A DNA stretch of 64,000 nucleotides from Variibacter gotjawalensis (GCF_002355335.1 NZ_AP014946.1:1627501-1691500), one strand, 5' to 3'. Positions 8,788-17,331 are shown, numbered from the stretch's first letter. The notes: generated from the letters alone by a model not told the origin. Numbers and translations: made by a program.

Positions 8788-9798
8788 TTAGTGAGAGCGC
8801 GCGATGCAGAAGTCGACGGTTTCGACCAATGCCTCTTTCACCGCGGAGTCCGGGAAGAGCGCAAGTGCATCCTTCGCGATGGCGCCGTAGTGGCGCGCGC
8901 GCGCGATCGTGTCGTCGAGCGCGCGGTGCTTCGTCATCAACGCGAGCGCATGTTCAATATCGCCGTCGCGGATCTCCGAATTCTCAATCGCGCCGCGCCA
9001 GAACTTGCGTTCTTCCTCGCTACCGCGGCGGAACGCGAGCACGACCGGCAATGTGACTTTGCCTTCGCGGAAATCGTCGCCGACATTCTTGCCGAGCTTC
9101 GCGGCTTTACCGCCGTAATCGAGCGCATCGTCGATCAGCTGGAAAGTGATGCCGAGATTCATGCCGAAGGAGCGGCATGCGGTCTGCTCGGCCTTCGATA
9201 GCGATGCGATGACCGGACCGACTTCGCAGGCGGCGGCGAACAGCTCCGCCGTCTTGGCGCGAATAACCGCGACATATTCGTCTTCGGTCGTCGCAGTGTT
9301 CTTCGCGGCGGCAAGCTGCATCACTTCGCCTTCCGCGATGACGGCGGCGGCGGAAGAAAGAATTTCGAGCGATCGGAGCGAGCCGACTTCGACCATCATG
9401 CGGAAGGCTTGGCCGAGCAGGAAGTCGCCGACTAGAACGCTCGCCTCGTTACCCCATAGCATGCGCGCGGCTTTGCGTCCGCGCCGCATCTCGCTCTCGT
9501 CGACGACATCGTCGTGCAGCAGCGTTGCGGTGTGCATGAACTCGACGGCGGCCGCGAGCTTGATATGGCCGTCGCCCGCGTAGCCGGCGAGCTGCGCCAT
9601 CGCAAGCGTCAGCATCGGGCGCAGGCGCTTGCCGCCGGACGAGATCAGGTGGTTCGCGACTTCCGGAATCATCGTCACTTCGGAGCCGGTGCGCGACAGG
9701 ATCATCGCGTTGACCCGCTCCATATCGGCGCGGCAAAGGCCGACCAAGCGATCGATGGAGGGGGTGGGCTGGGACTCGAACGGAACGACGACGGCCAA
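8788..9798 (-). CDS. ispB: Polyprenyl diphosphate synthase (octa/decaprenyl type)
   Basis: A 336-residue trans-prenyltransferase that elongates farnesyl diphosphate with IPP to make the ubiquinone side chain. Seen: GGKRLRPMLTLA, the first Asp-rich motif LLHDDVVDESEMRRG and the second Asp-rich motif QLIDDALDYGG. The small residue pattern before the first motif fits a long-chain enzyme, but chain length cannot be read with certainty. The start is TTG 9798. It has a CCGGAG ribosome site about 9 nt upstream, and the family N terminus (MAVVVPFE) begins there. The gene symbol rests on family membership. Confidence 0.93.
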   Translation of the reverse strand: MAVVVPFESQPTPSIDRLVGLCRADMERVNAMILSRTGSEVTMIPEVANHLISSGGKRLRPMLTLAMAQLAGYAGDGHIKLAAAVEFMHTATLLHDDVVDESEMRRGRKAARMLWGNEASVLVGDFLLGQAFRMMVEVGSLRSLEILSSAAAVIAEGEVMQLAAAKNTATTEDEYVAVIRAKTAELFAAACEVGPVIASLSKAEQTACRSFGMNLGITFQLIDDALDYGGKAAKLGKNVGDDFREGKVTLPVVLAFRRGSEEERKFWRGAIENSEIRDGDIEHALALMTKHRALDDTIARARHYGAIAKDALALFPDSAVKEALVETVDFCIARSH

Positions 9799-9914
9799 AA
9801 GCTTAACTCCGGGTGGCTTCGGCTCAATTTAGAGGGGGCATGCGCTGCAAACAAGAGTTGCCGGTTCCGCCGTGCCGGTTTGCGTCACGCATGGTTTCCG
9901 GCCATCTTCGCCGC

Positions 9915-10148
9915 ATGAAGGAACTCGTCCGCGCGAATGATCCGGTTTTGCTGTCCGCAATTGGGGCATTGCTCAATGGCGCCAACATCCCGCACGTGAT
10001 GCTGGACCAGAATATGAGCGTGCTCGAGGGCTCGATCGGCATCCTCCAGCGCCGTGTTCTGGTGCCCGAGGAGCATCTGCGGACCGCGCGGCAGGTTCTC
10101 AGCGACGCCGGGCTCGCGCACGAACTGCGCCCTGATGACGGCGCCTGA
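9915..10148 (+). CDS. DUF2007 domain protein
   Basis: A 77-residue protein that matches the DUF2007 family (putative signal-transducing protein). It begins MKELVRANDPVLLSAIGALL and continues with HVMLDQNMSVLEGS and RRVLVPEEHL. The fold is ferredoxin-like and the function is unknown. ATG 9915 is chosen because the family N terminus starts exactly there; the frame is open upstream. The 3' end overlaps the next gene by 14 nt. This pairing with a small-molecule-type methyltransferase is common in the order. Confidence 0.85.
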   Translation: MKELVRANDPVLLSAIGALLNGANIPHVMLDQNMSVLEGSIGILQRRVLVPEEHLRTARQVLSDAGLAHELRPDDGA

Positions 10149-10866
10149 GGGCGTTACGGACGACGCCGCCCTCGGCGGCCGTTTGCGTCTTCTCCAGCCC
10201 AAACGCGGCCATCGCTTCGGCCATGACGCGGTGCTCCTGGCTGCGGCGACGTCCGCCGGCGCGGGCGATCATGTGGTCGAATTCGGCGCGGGCGTTGGCC
10301 TCGCCGGTCTCGCACTCGCCCGGCGTGTGCCGGGAGCGCGTGTGACACTCGTCGAGATCGACCAGACGCTGTGTGCGTTGGCAGGGCAGAATGCCGAGCG
10401 CAACGATCTCGCGGGTCGTATTGCGGTCCTGCATGGCGACGTGACGCAAGCCGCTATGCCCGCCGCCACTCACGTGATGATGAACCCGCCTTACAACGAT
10501 CCGCAGCGCCACCGGGCGTCGCCGCATGCGGGACGTGCATCCGCGCACATGGCGGCCGATGGACTGCTGCAAGCTTGGTGCGATGCCGCCGCGCGCGTTC
10601 TGACGCAGAACGGCACGCTCACGCTCATCTGGCGCGCCGATGGCTTGGACGCCGTTCACGCGGCGCTCACAAGCGCTTTCGGCGATACACGCGTGCTGCC
10701 GGTCGAGACGAGGCCGGGCGTTGCGACGCTCGTTCTGGTCTCCGCGCGTAAAGGTGCCGCGCCCTCGCGGAAGATGCTCCCGCCGCTGCGGTTGAATGGC
10801 CCCGACGGCAAGCCGACAGCCGAGAGCGAACGCGTTGTGCGCGATGCGGCGGCGCTTGCCCTTTAG
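10135..10866 (+). CDS. SAM-dependent methyltransferase, TrmN6-like
   Basis: A 243-residue Rossmann methyltransferase. It has the SAM-binding motif VVEFGAGVGLAGLALARR near residue 48 and an N6-adenine-type catalytic tetrapeptide NPPY (in MMNPPYNDPQ) near residue 120. The head RLRLLQPKRGHRFGHDAVLLAAA matches the tRNA1(Val) adenine-37 N6-methyltransferase family. The likely role is tRNA modification. Exact target unproven. The start ATG lies inside the DUF2007 gene's 3' end, which suggests translational coupling. Confidence 0.85.
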   Translation: MTAPEGVTDDAALGGRLRLLQPKRGHRFGHDAVLLAAATSAGAGDHVVEFGAGVGLAGLALARRVPGARVTLVEIDQTLCALAGQNAERNDLAGRIAVLHGDVTQAAMPAATHVMMNPPYNDPQRHRASPHAGRASAHMAADGLLQAWCDAAARVLTQNGTLTLIWRADGLDAVHAALTSAFGDTRVLPVETRPGVATLVLVSARKGAAPSRKMLPPLRLNGPDGKPTAESERVVRDAAALAL

Positions 10867-10926
10867 CGCGACATTCCGTCCGCTGCCCTTGGCGGCCCGC
10901 TACCGAACGCATAGGTGAGAGATCGC

Positions 10927-11808
10927 ATGACTGAAACCTCGCTCACCGACCAAGCCATCAAAACCCTGCGCGGCGTGCTGCCGCGCCGCTTTCGTTCCGA
11001 CATTGCGCGCGTGCCTGTCGTCAAGCTCTCAGGCGCCATCGGCATTTCGGGGCCATTGCGGCCGGGGCTTTCGATCTCCGGCGTCGCCAAAGTCTTGGAT
11101 CGCGCGTTCTCCGTGAAGGGTGCCAAAGCTGTCGCACTGGTCATTAACTCGCCAGGCGGCTCGGCGACGCAGTCGCATCTCATCTTCACGCGCATCCGCG
11201 CGCTTGCGGAAGAGAAGCAGTTGAAGGTCATCGCCTTCGTCGAGGATGTCGCGGCCTCCGGCGGCTACATGATCGCCTGCGCGGCCGACGAAATCATCGC
11301 GGACCCGAACTCCATCGTCGGCTCGATCGGCGTCGTCGGCGGCTCGTTCGGCGCTTACAAGCTGCTCGAGAAGATCGGCGTCGAGCGCCGCCTCTACACC
11401 TCTGGTGAGAATAAGGCGATGCTCGATCCCTTCCTGCCCGAGAAGCCGGACGATGTGCGCCGCCTCAAAGCGATCCAGCAGGAAATCCACGACGGTTTCA
11501 TCGGCCTCGTGAAGGACAGCCGCGGCGCCCGCCTCGCGCCGAGCGAAGACCTCTTCACGGGCGAATATTGGACCGGCCGCACTGCGCTTGGCCTCGGTCT
11601 CATCGATGGCCTCGGCGATATCCGCTCGACGCTGCGCGAGCGCTTCGGCGACAAGGTCGAGATGCCGCTGATCACGCCGCCGCGCAGTCTGCTTGGCCGT
11701 GCGCCGGGCGGCGTGTCGAGCGCGCTGGACGGGATCGGGGCAGGGGTCGCGGGCGATATCGTCGCGACGCTGGACGAGCGGGCACTTTGGGCGCGCTACG
11801 GGCTCTGA
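10927..11808 (+). CDS. S49-family serine peptidase (SppA/SohB-like)
   Basis: A 293-residue ClpP-fold peptidase. The Ser-Lys dyad is visible: Ser111 in VAASGGYMIACAADEI and Lys163 in TSGENKAMLDPF. The 52-residue spacing matches bacterial SppA. SSIVGSIGVVGG-like structure (NSIVGSIGVVGGSFG) follows the Ser. There is no clear N-terminal membrane helix, so it may be cytoplasmic or peripheral. Family members digest signal-peptide remnants or process membrane proteins. Half the length of E. coli SppA, as for SohB-type and short SppA enzymes. ATG 10927 with an AGGTGAGA site is preferred over GTG 10915. Confidence 0.92.
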   Translation: MTETSLTDQAIKTLRGVLPRRFRSDIARVPVVKLSGAIGISGPLRPGLSISGVAKVLDRAFSVKGAKAVALVINSPGGSATQSHLIFTRIRALAEEKQLKVIAFVEDVAASGGYMIACAADEIIADPNSIVGSIGVVGGSFGAYKLLEKIGVERRLYTSGENKAMLDPFLPEKPDDVRRLKAIQQEIHDGFIGLVKDSRGARLAPSEDLFTGEYWTGRTALGLGLIDGLGDIRSTLRERFGDKVEMPLITPPRSLLGRAPGGVSSALDGIGAGVAGDIVATLDERALWARYGL

Positions 11809-11892
11809 ATTTCTTCGCTGCAATTGTGCCGCAAATCAGGGTAGAATCGCTGACGTTCCGCGTCGCTGTGACGCCCCAACGACGAGGCCGCC

Positions 11893-12069
11893 ATGCCGCC
11901 TGTTGTATTTTGGATGATTGGAGCCGTCGGCGCATTCGCGGCCATCAAGTGGATCGCGCGCGAGACCGACCGGATCAATGCCGAACTGCATCCCGAGGCG
12001 AAGGGCGAGCCGAAGCCGGTGCGCGTGAAGCTGCGCCGCGATCAGGCCGGCGTTTACCGGCCGGAATAG
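11893..12069 (+). CDS. Small conserved-type membrane-anchored protein, 58 aa
   Basis: Starts ATG 11893 and ends TAG 12069. One N-terminal membrane helix (about residues 3-20, VVFWMIGAVGAFAAIKW) is followed by a charged tail ending RRDQAGVYRPE. The layout helix-AREx-DRINAELH-tail recalls short hypothetical proteins found in Bradyrhizobium relatives, but I cannot confirm this without a search. It lies 84 nt after the S49 peptidase gene and could be in the same transcript. Function unknown. Confidence 0.65.
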   Translation: MPPVVFWMIGAVGAFAAIKWIARETDRINAELHPEAKGEPKPVRVKLRRDQAGVYRPE

Positions 12070-12091
12070 CCTTTAAGTTTTCACGGAAGAC

Positions 12092-12122
12092 GTGGATGGC
12101 CCGCATGAAGCGGGTCATGACG
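12092..12122. repeat. Degenerate family-C palindrome
   Basis: GTGGATGGCCCGCATGAAG followed by CGGGTCATGAC gives a short hairpin (GGCCCGC with GCGGGTC). The flanks GTGGAT and GTCATGAC match one arm of the repeat at 7789-7880. Confidence 0.5.
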
Positions 12123-12148
12123 ACCGTTATGGCGGCGGATCGTTGCGG

Positions 12149-12238
12149 TTACGAGCGGTTGGGAACGCGGGTGCCCGAGAGCAGGGCCGCGAAGAAGAGG
12201 GCAAAACCAGCGAAGCCGATGAGCTGAAGTTCGAGCAT
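12149..12238 (-). CDS. Possible 29-aa single-helix membrane peptide
   Basis: On the minus strand an ATG at 12238 is preceded by GGACGGAGAAAACAA, a reasonable ribosome site. It opens a 30-codon frame reading MLELQLIGFAGFALFFAALL and ending in GTRVPNRS. It would be one membrane helix with a short basic tail. The composition and ribosome site are suggestive, but the frame is short and chance occurrence is possible. Confidence 0.4.
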   Translation of the reverse strand: MLELQLIGFAGFALFFAALLSGTRVPNRS

Positions 12239-12515
12239 TTGTTTTCTCCGTCCTGACCTTCAGTCGTTGACCGCGCCCAACAGGTTCAACTTGAGTGCGA
12301 AATTAACGGCCGCGTGTTTCCGGGTGATGTCCCGCATATTTCAAGACGGTAACGGCAAGCCGATCCGGACATCCGGGGCGAAGTTTTTTGTGTCGGCGCC
12401 CTTCGGCCGAGATTTATCAAGCCTTTAGCCTGCCTCGGGCGGGAAGCTTGGCGTTCTTGACCGCTAGGTCCCGGGTCAGTACCAGTGCGCCACCGAAACC
12501 AAACGGCTCCCCGCA

Positions 12516-13445
12516 ATGGCTGAACTTGCGCCGCATATGGACCCGAAGCGGTCCTTCCAAGGCTTCCTGTTGGCGCTGCAGCGCTACTGGGCCGAACAGG
12601 GCTGCGTGATTCTCCAGCCGTACGACATGGAAATGGGTGCCGGCACCTTCCACCCCGCGACGACGTTGCGCGCGCTCGGCCCGAAGCCGTGGAAGGCCGC
12701 TTACGTTCAACCGTCGCGCCGCCCGAAGGACGGCCGCTACGGCGAGAACCCGAACCGCCTGCAGCACTATTACCAGTACCAGGTGATCCTAAAACCCTCG
12801 CCGCCGGACCTGCAGGACCTTTACCTGAACTCGCTCTACGCGATCGGCATCGATCCGAAGCTCCACGACATCCGCTTCGTCGAGGACGACTGGGAGAGCC
12901 CGACGCTCGGCGCCTGGGGCCTCGGCTGGGAATGCTGGTGCGACGGCATGGAAGTCTCGCAGTTCACCTACTTCCAGCAGGTCGCCGGTTTCGAATGCGC
13001 GCCGGTCGCGGGTGAATTGACCTACGGTCTCGAGCGCCTCGCGATGTATGTGCAGGGCGTCGACAACGTCTACGACCTCAATTTCAACGGCCGCGACGGC
13101 GCCGACAAGGTGACTTACGGCGACGTCTTCCTGCAGGCCGAGCAAGAATACTCGCGGCACAATTTCGAACACGCTGATGTCGGCATGCTGTTCGAGCAGT
13201 TCCGCATGGCCGAAGCGGCCTGCCAGAAATATCTCGCGGCCGGTTGGCACGACGACGCCAAGACGCGCCACCAGATGGCGCTGCCCGCCTTCGATCAATG
13301 CATCAAGGCCAGCCACGCGTTCAACCTGCTCGATGCGCGCGGCGTGATCTCGGTGACCGAACGCCAAAGCTACATCCTGCGCGTCCGCGAACTCGCGAAA
13401 GCGTGCGGCGGCGCCTGGCTCGCGACCGCCGGCGGTGGAGCGTGA
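12516..13445 (+). CDS. glyQ: Glycine-tRNA ligase alpha subunit
   Basis: A 309-residue class II aminoacyl-tRNA synthetase subunit that forms glycyl-adenylate and, with GlyS, an alpha2beta2 enzyme charging tRNA-Gly. Seen: the N-terminal [36 protein letters not shown] (motif 2 region), [20 protein letters not shown] and [13 protein letters not shown]. Full length. The usual glyQ-glyS adjacency is broken here by a 570-nt insertion that carries a DUF559 gene. Confidence 0.97.
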   Translation: MAELAPHMDPKRSFQGFLLALQRYWAEQGCVILQPYDMEMGAGTFHPATTLRALGPKPWKAAYVQPSRRPKDGRYGENPNRLQHYYQYQVILKPSPPDLQDLYLNSLYAIGIDPKLHDIRFVEDDWESPTLGAWGLGWECWCDGMEVSQFTYFQQVAGFECAPVAGELTYGLERLAMYVQGVDNVYDLNFNGRDGADKVTYGDVFLQAEQEYSRHNFEHADVGMLFEQFRMAEAACQKYLAAGWHDDAKTRHQMALPAFDQCIKASHAFNLLDARGVISVTERQSYILRVRELAKACGGAWLATAGGGA

Positions 13446-13476
13446 TGATCACTCTGACCCCGCATCGAGCCGCAGC

Positions 13477-13536
13477 GTGCTCCCCTCCACCCATTCGCAA
13501 AGCGAATGGTGGGGAGGGGTCGGGGGTGGGGGGCAC
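13477..13536. repeat. Left GC-rich inverted repeat flanking the DUF559 gene
   Basis: Begins GTGCTCCCCTCCACCC and ends in a G-rich tract GGTCGGGGGTGGGGGGCAC. A variable hairpin core (ATTCGCAAAGCGAAT) sits between CTCCACCC and GGTGGGGAG. The same ends, in reverse orientation, occur at 13910-13978, on the other side of the DUF559 gene. Confidence 0.85.
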
Positions 13537-13564
13537 TTCTACTGTGGGGAGCAGGCATTCTCCA

Positions 13565-14011
13565 ATGTCACGAGATTTGCGAGTGCCGCGCGCGCGCCGT
13601 TTGCGCCGGGACATGACCGCAGCGGAGCGAAAGCTGTGGCAGCATCTGCGCCGTCGACCCGACGCGCATTTTCGTCGCCAGGCAACACTCGGCTCATATT
13701 TCGCGGACTTTGCCTGCCATACGCATCGGCTTGTGATTGAGTTGGACGGCGGACAGCATGCGACGCAAGTAGCGCGCGACGGCCTACGTGATGCGTACAT
13801 GTCTGCGCATGGATATCGAGTCCTCCGCTTTTGGAACAACGAAGTCAGCGGCAATTTAGACGGCGTGCTCGCAGTCATTGCTGCTGCTTTGTCGGCCACG
13901 GCCGTTAAAGCGCCCCCCACCCCCAACCCCTCCCCACCGTCAGCCGAGCTGCGCTCGGCTTCGGGTGGAGGGGAGCGCAACTGCTCTGCGCCCCTCACGG
14001 AACGCGAATAG
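13565..14011 (+). CDS. DUF559 (endonuclease-like) protein between glyQ and glyS
   Basis: A protein of up to 148 residues. The DUF559 core (about residues 8-115) belongs to the PD-(D/E)XK/Vsr-like nuclease fold. Seen: [34 protein letters not shown] with the expected acidic residues, QHA, and the C-terminal [12 protein letters not shown]. The last 30 or so residues are Pro/Gly-rich and are simply translation of the right flanking repeat. I chose ATG 13565, just before the core; the frame is open further upstream through the left repeat. The gene interrupts a conserved operon and ends 4 nt before glyS. Function unknown; possibly a mobile nuclease. Confidence 0.85.
   Translation: MSRDLRVPRARRLRRDMTAAERKLWQHLRRRPDAHFRRQATLGSYFADFACHTHRLVIELDGGQHATQVARDGLRDAYMSAHGYRVLRFWNNEVSGNLDGVLAVIAAALSATAVKAPPTPNPSPPSAELRSASGGGERNCSAPLTERE
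13910..13978. repeat. Right GC-rich inverted repeat flanking the DUF559 gene
   Basis: Starts GCGCCCCCCACCCCCAACCC and ends GGGTGGAGGGGAGCGC. This is the reverse complement of the left element's ends, apart from single changes. Its core hairpin (AGCCGAGCTGCGCTCGGCT) differs in sequence from that of the left copy. The outer arms are conserved while the loop stem has changed. Confidence 0.85.
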
Positions 14012-14015
14012 CGCC

Positions 14016-16253
14016 ATGCCCGATCTTCTGCTTGAGCTTTTCTCCGAGGAAATTCCGGCCCGCATGCAGGCGAAGGCGGCGGAGGATTTCCGCAAGGGCG
14101 TGACCGACCGGCTGGTCGACGCCGGGCTCGTCTACGAGGGTGCGAAAGCGTTCGTCACGCCGCGCCGTCTCGCGCTGTGGGTGCAAGGGCTTCCCGTGCG
14201 CCAGCCCGACGTGAAGGAAGAAAAGAAAGGGCCGCGCGTCGGCGCGCCCGAGAAGGCGATCGAGGGATTCCTCAAGAGCGCCGGCCTCGCGAGCATCGAT
14301 CAGGCCGTGGTGCAGCCGGACAAGAAGGGCGACTTCTACGTCGCGCGCATCGACAAGCCGGGCCGCGACGCGATCCAGGTTATCGCCGAGATCGTGCCGG
14401 AGGTGATCCGCACCTTTCCGTGGCCGAAGCAGATGCGCTGGGGCGCAGCGTCGGCAGAGCCGGGCGCGCTCACTTGGGTGCGTCCGCTGCATTCCATCGT
14501 CGCGACTTTCGGTCCCGAGACCGAAGAGCCGGACATCGTGAAGTTCGAGATCGGCGGCATCGTCGCCGGCAATGTGACGCGCGGCCATCGCTTCCTCGCG
14601 CCGGACGCCTTCGCGGTGAAGCGCCTCGACGACTACACGGCAAAGCTTGAAGCCGCGAAGGTCGTGCTCGATCCGGCGCGCCGCCAGGAGATCATCCAGG
14701 CCGACGCGAAGAATCTTGCATTCGCGCAAGGCTTCGAGCTGATCGAAGATGCGGGCGTGCTCGCCGAAGCCGGTGGCCTCGTCGAATGGCCCGTCGTGCT
14801 GATGGGCTCGTTCGAGCAATCGTTCCTGACCATTCCGCCGGAAGTCATCCGCACGACGATCCGCAACAATCAGAAATGCTTCGTGCTGCGCGATCCGAAA
14901 ACCGGAACGCTGGCGCCGAAGTTCATTCTCATCGCGAACACCGAAGCCGAAGACGGCGGCACGAAAATCATCGCCGGCAACGAGCGCGTCATCCGCGCGC
15001 GTTTGTCGGACGCGCTGTATTTCTGGGAGACCGACCAGAAACCGCTGCCGGGCTACGAAGACAAGGGCAAGCCGCTCGATCAGCGTCTCGCCAAACTGCG
15101 CGCGCTCAACATCGTCTTCCACGAGAAGCTCGGCACGCAAGGCGAACGTATCGATCGCATCAAGAAACTCGCACGCGAGATCGCGCCGCTCGTCGGCGCC
15201 GACGCTGATTTGGCCGAACGCGCGGCCGAGCTGTGCAAAGCCGATCTGATGACGGAAGTCGTCGGCGAATTCCCCGAGCTGCAAGGCCTGATGGGAAAAT
15301 ACTACGCCGAGAAGCAGAGCGAGAACGCGTCAGTCGCGATCGCCTGCGAGGATCACTACAAGCCGCAAGGCCCGTCCGACCGCGTGCCGACCGACAAGGT
15401 CGCGATCGCGGTCGCCCTCGCCGACAAGATCGACACGCTCGTCGGTTTCTGGGCGATCGACGAAAAGCCGACCGGTTCGAAGGATCCTTACGCGTTGCGT
15501 CGTGCGGCGTTGGGTGTGATCAGGTTGGTGCTCGAGAACAAACTCAATCTGAATCTGCTCACGCTCGTGCGCGATCCGGATTTGCTCGCCTTCTTCCACG
15601 ACCGCCTGAAAGTCCAGCTTCGCGATCAAGGCGCGCGTCACGATCTCGTCGATGCTGTCCTTGCACTCGGCGCCTCTTCACCTCCCCCTGGAGGGGGGAG
15701 GTCGACGGCGAAGCCGTCGGGTGGGGGTGACGCGCGAAGCGCGCCGGAAGATCACCCCACCCCGGCACTGCGTGCCGACCCTCCCCCTCCAGGGGAGGGT
15801 GGGAGCCCGTCGCGCACGCACGGAACGCAGGACGATCTCTTGCTCATCACGCGACGCGTCGATGCGTTGGCGAAATTCCTCGCGACTGAGGACGGCAAGA
15901 ACCTGCTCGCCGGCGTGAAGCGCGCGTCGAACATTCTCGCCATCGAGGAGAAGAAGGACGGCAAGGCCTACAAGGGCAAACCAGACCCCTCGCTCTATCT
16001 ATCGAAGGAGGAGCGTGAACTCGCGACCTCGATCGTGCTGGTCCGGGATGAGGCCGCGAAGGCGGTGGCAGCCGAGCAGTTCGAGCAGGCCATGCATGCA
16101 ATCGCGACGCTGCGGCCATTCGTCGACGCCTTCTTCGACAAGGTGACGGTCAACGTCGATATGTCGGACCGGCGCGAGAACCGTTTGAAATTGCTCAATG
16201 AAATCCGCGAAGCCACCCGCGCGGTGGCCGATTTCTCGAAGATCGCCGGGTGA
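14016..16253 (+). CDS. glyS: Glycine-tRNA ligase beta subunit with in-frame repeat insertion
   Basis: A 745-residue beta subunit that binds tRNA-Gly. The N terminus [18 protein letters not shown], the HD-like middle ([19 protein letters not shown] region), [17 protein letters not shown] and the C-terminal anticodon-binding helices ([18 protein letters not shown]) are all present. Residues 554-604 ([18 protein letters not shown] and on) are not GlyS-like. They are translation of a palindromic repeat that lies exactly between VDAVLALGA and [14 protein letters not shown]. Without these 51 codons the protein is 694 residues, the usual length. The frame is intact, so the gene is probably functional, with a disordered loop. 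The start is ATG 14016. Confidence 0.96.
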   Translation: MPDLLLELFSEEIPARMQAKAAEDFRKGVTDRLVDAGLVYEGAKAFVTPRRLALWVQGLPVRQPDVKEEKKGPRVGAPEKAIEGFLKSAGLASIDQAVVQPDKKGDFYVARIDKPGRDAIQVIAEIVPEVIRTFPWPKQMRWGAASAEPGALTWVRPLHSIVATFGPETEEPDIVKFEIGGIVAGNVTRGHRFLAPDAFAVKRLDDYTAKLEAAKVVLDPARRQEIIQADAKNLAFAQGFELIEDAGVLAEAGGLVEWPVVLMGSFEQSFLTIPPEVIRTTIRNNQKCFVLRDPKTGTLAPKFILIANTEAEDGGTKIIAGNERVIRARLSDALYFWETDQKPLPGYEDKGKPLDQRLAKLRALNIVFHEKLGTQGERIDRIKKLAREIAPLVGADADLAERAAELCKADLMTEVVGEFPELQGLMGKYYAEKQSENASVAIACEDHYKPQGPSDRVPTDKVAIAVALADKIDTLVGFWAIDEKPTGSKDPYALRRAALGVIRLVLENKLNLNLLTLVRDPDLLAFFHDRLKVQLRDQGARHDLVDAVLALGASSPPPGGGRSTAKPSGGGDARSAPEDHPTPALRADPPPPGEGGSPSRTHGTQDDLLLITRRVDALAKFLATEDGKNLLAGVKRASNILAIEEKKDGKAYKGKPDPSLYLSKEERELATSIVLVRDEAAKAVAAEQFEQAMHAIATLRPFVDAFFDKVTVNVDMSDRRENRLKLLNEIREATRAVADFSKIAG
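15675..15827. repeat. Palindromic repeat inserted in frame in glyS
   Basis: 153 nt (51 codons). Two head-to-head units: TCACCTCCCCCTGGAGGGGG with inner hairpin GACGGCGAAGCCGTC and GGGTGGGGGTGA, then TCACCCCACCCC with inner hairpin GGCACTGCGTGCC and CCCTCCCCCTCCAGGGGAGG. A CGCGCGAAGCGCG hairpin joins them. The insertion length is a multiple of three and has no stop in the glyS frame. The G/C-run architecture resembles the repeats around the DUF559 gene 1.7 kb upstream. Confidence 0.85.
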
Positions 16254-16380
16254 ACAGCGGTATTATTAGCCGCCCGCAATGTCGCTAAAATTGCCGGCGC
16301 GGCGGCAACGCATTGTAAGACCCCGCCGGGCGATGCTCCGGCTCATTCAGTTTTAACTCATTTTTTCTGGGGCCTTACAC

Positions 16381-16857
16381 ATGAACGAGCGGCAAGTATC
16401 GGCGATGGAATTTGCGGACGCGGCGCATGCGGGCCGCGTCAAAGCGGCGAGCGATACGTCGCGCCGATTGGCGGCGGCGATCCGCGACTTTTTCTCGACG
16501 CCTGAAGCTGCGACCTTTCTCGACAACGTCGAGCAGGCCGACGAAGTGCTGGCCGGCGAAGAGTCGCGCGACGGGCGCGATTATCGCGGCAAGCCGAACC
16601 CGAGCCTTTACGTCCTGAAGGAAGAGCGTGAACTCGCTATCGCGCTCGTGCTGGCGCGGCAGGAAGCCGACAAGGCGATGGAGACCGACGACTTCCAGCA
16701 GGCTTTGCACGCCATCGCGGCGCTGGGTCCGCTGCTCGCGGCGTTCCTGCGCAACGCACGCGTGGATGCGCATGCGCCGGGCGAACTCCGCGAGAACCGC
16801 CTCAAGCTTCTGAACGAGATCCGTGAAGGTACGCGCGCGGTCGGCGCCGCCGCGTAA
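16381..16857 (+). CDS. Free-standing paralogue of the GlyS C-terminal domain
   Basis: A 158-residue protein. From about residue 24 to the end it aligns without large gaps to the last 130 residues of the GlyS encoded just upstream. Shared blocks are YRGKPNPSLYVLKEERELA (Gly[20 protein letters not shown]), ALHAIA (GlyS: AMHAIA) and [13 protein letters not shown] with TRAV. In GlyS this is the helical anticodon-binding region. At the DNA level the matching codons differ mostly at third positions, so the duplication is old and the protein sequence has been conserved. It lacks all catalytic or HD parts. ATG 16381 starts 127 nt after glyS and a terminator follows. Its role is unknown; it may bind tRNA-Gly or the GlyQ subunit. 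Confidence 0.85.
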   Translation: MNERQVSAMEFADAAHAGRVKAASDTSRRLAAAIRDFFSTPEAATFLDNVEQADEVLAGEESRDGRDYRGKPNPSLYVLKEERELAIALVLARQEADKAMETDDFQQALHAIAALGPLLAAFLRNARVDAHAPGELRENRLKLLNEIREGTRAVGAAA

Positions 16858-16881
16858 GGAGCCACATAGCCTTTAAACTTT

Positions 16882-16908
16882 AAGCGCTCCCACGGGAGCG
16901 CTTTTTTG
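16882..16908 (+). terminator. Rho-independent terminator closing the gly locus
   Basis: Stem AAGCGCTCCC (16882-16891) with GGGAGCGCTT (16894-16903), closing to a small loop, followed by TTTTT. It lies 24 nt after the stop of the GlyS-domain paralogue. Confidence 0.9.
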
Positions 16909-16980
16909 TTTGCGGCGTTGACGCGGCGCAATCCGAAATCCAAGAGGTTCCGGATAGTCCTGTTTTGGTCTGGAGCCGCC

Positions 16981-17331
16981 ATGCCCATTTCCCAATACGT
17001 CACGCCGATTCTGCTGCTGATCGCCTCGAACGTCTTTATGACCTTCGCGTGGTACGGCCACCTCAAGTACAAGTCGTCCCCTCTGTTCATTGCAATCATT
17101 GCGAGTTGGGCGATCGCTTTCGTCGAGTATTGCCTGGCCGTCCCGGCCAACCGCTTCGGCAGCGCCGTCTATTCGACCGCGCAGCTCAAGACGATGCAGG
17201 AGGTGATCACGCTGATCGTCTTCGCGATCTTCTCGGTCTTCTACCTGAAGGAAGCGATCACGCTGAACCACGTCGTCGGCTTTGCCTTCATCGCTGCCGG
17301 CGCTTTCTTTGTCTTTAAAGGCCCCCTATAG
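16981..17331 (+). CDS. DUF486 family membrane protein (DMT-like)
   Basis: A 116-residue protein with four membrane helices, matching DUF486. Seen: N-terminal ILLLIASNVFMTFAWYGHLK, a central FVEYCLAVPANRFG and the C-terminal FSVFYLKEAITLNHVVGF, which resembles the last helices of small multidrug transporters. Full family length. No substrate is known for the family. ATG 16981 is chosen because the family N terminus begins there, although the frame is open upstream. Confidence 0.88.
   Translation: MPISQYVTPILLLIASNVFMTFAWYGHLKYKSSPLFIAIIASWAIAFVEYCLAVPANRFGSAVYSTAQLKTMQEVITLIVFAIFSVFYLKEAITLNHVVGFAFIAAGAFFVFKGPL

Larger units (their letters stand above)
12070..12515. other. 446-nt intergenic region before glyQ
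   Basis: Holds a degenerate family-C palindrome (12092-12122) and a possible 29-codon minus-strand gene (12149-12238). The remaining 270 nt upstream of glyQ must carry its promoter. No T-box-like leader or clear terminator was recognised. Confidence 0.6.

Noticed and set aside
14016-16253. glyS as a pseudogene because of the repeat insertion
   Set aside because: The insertion is 153 nt, keeps the frame and contains no stop, and both flanking domains are intact.
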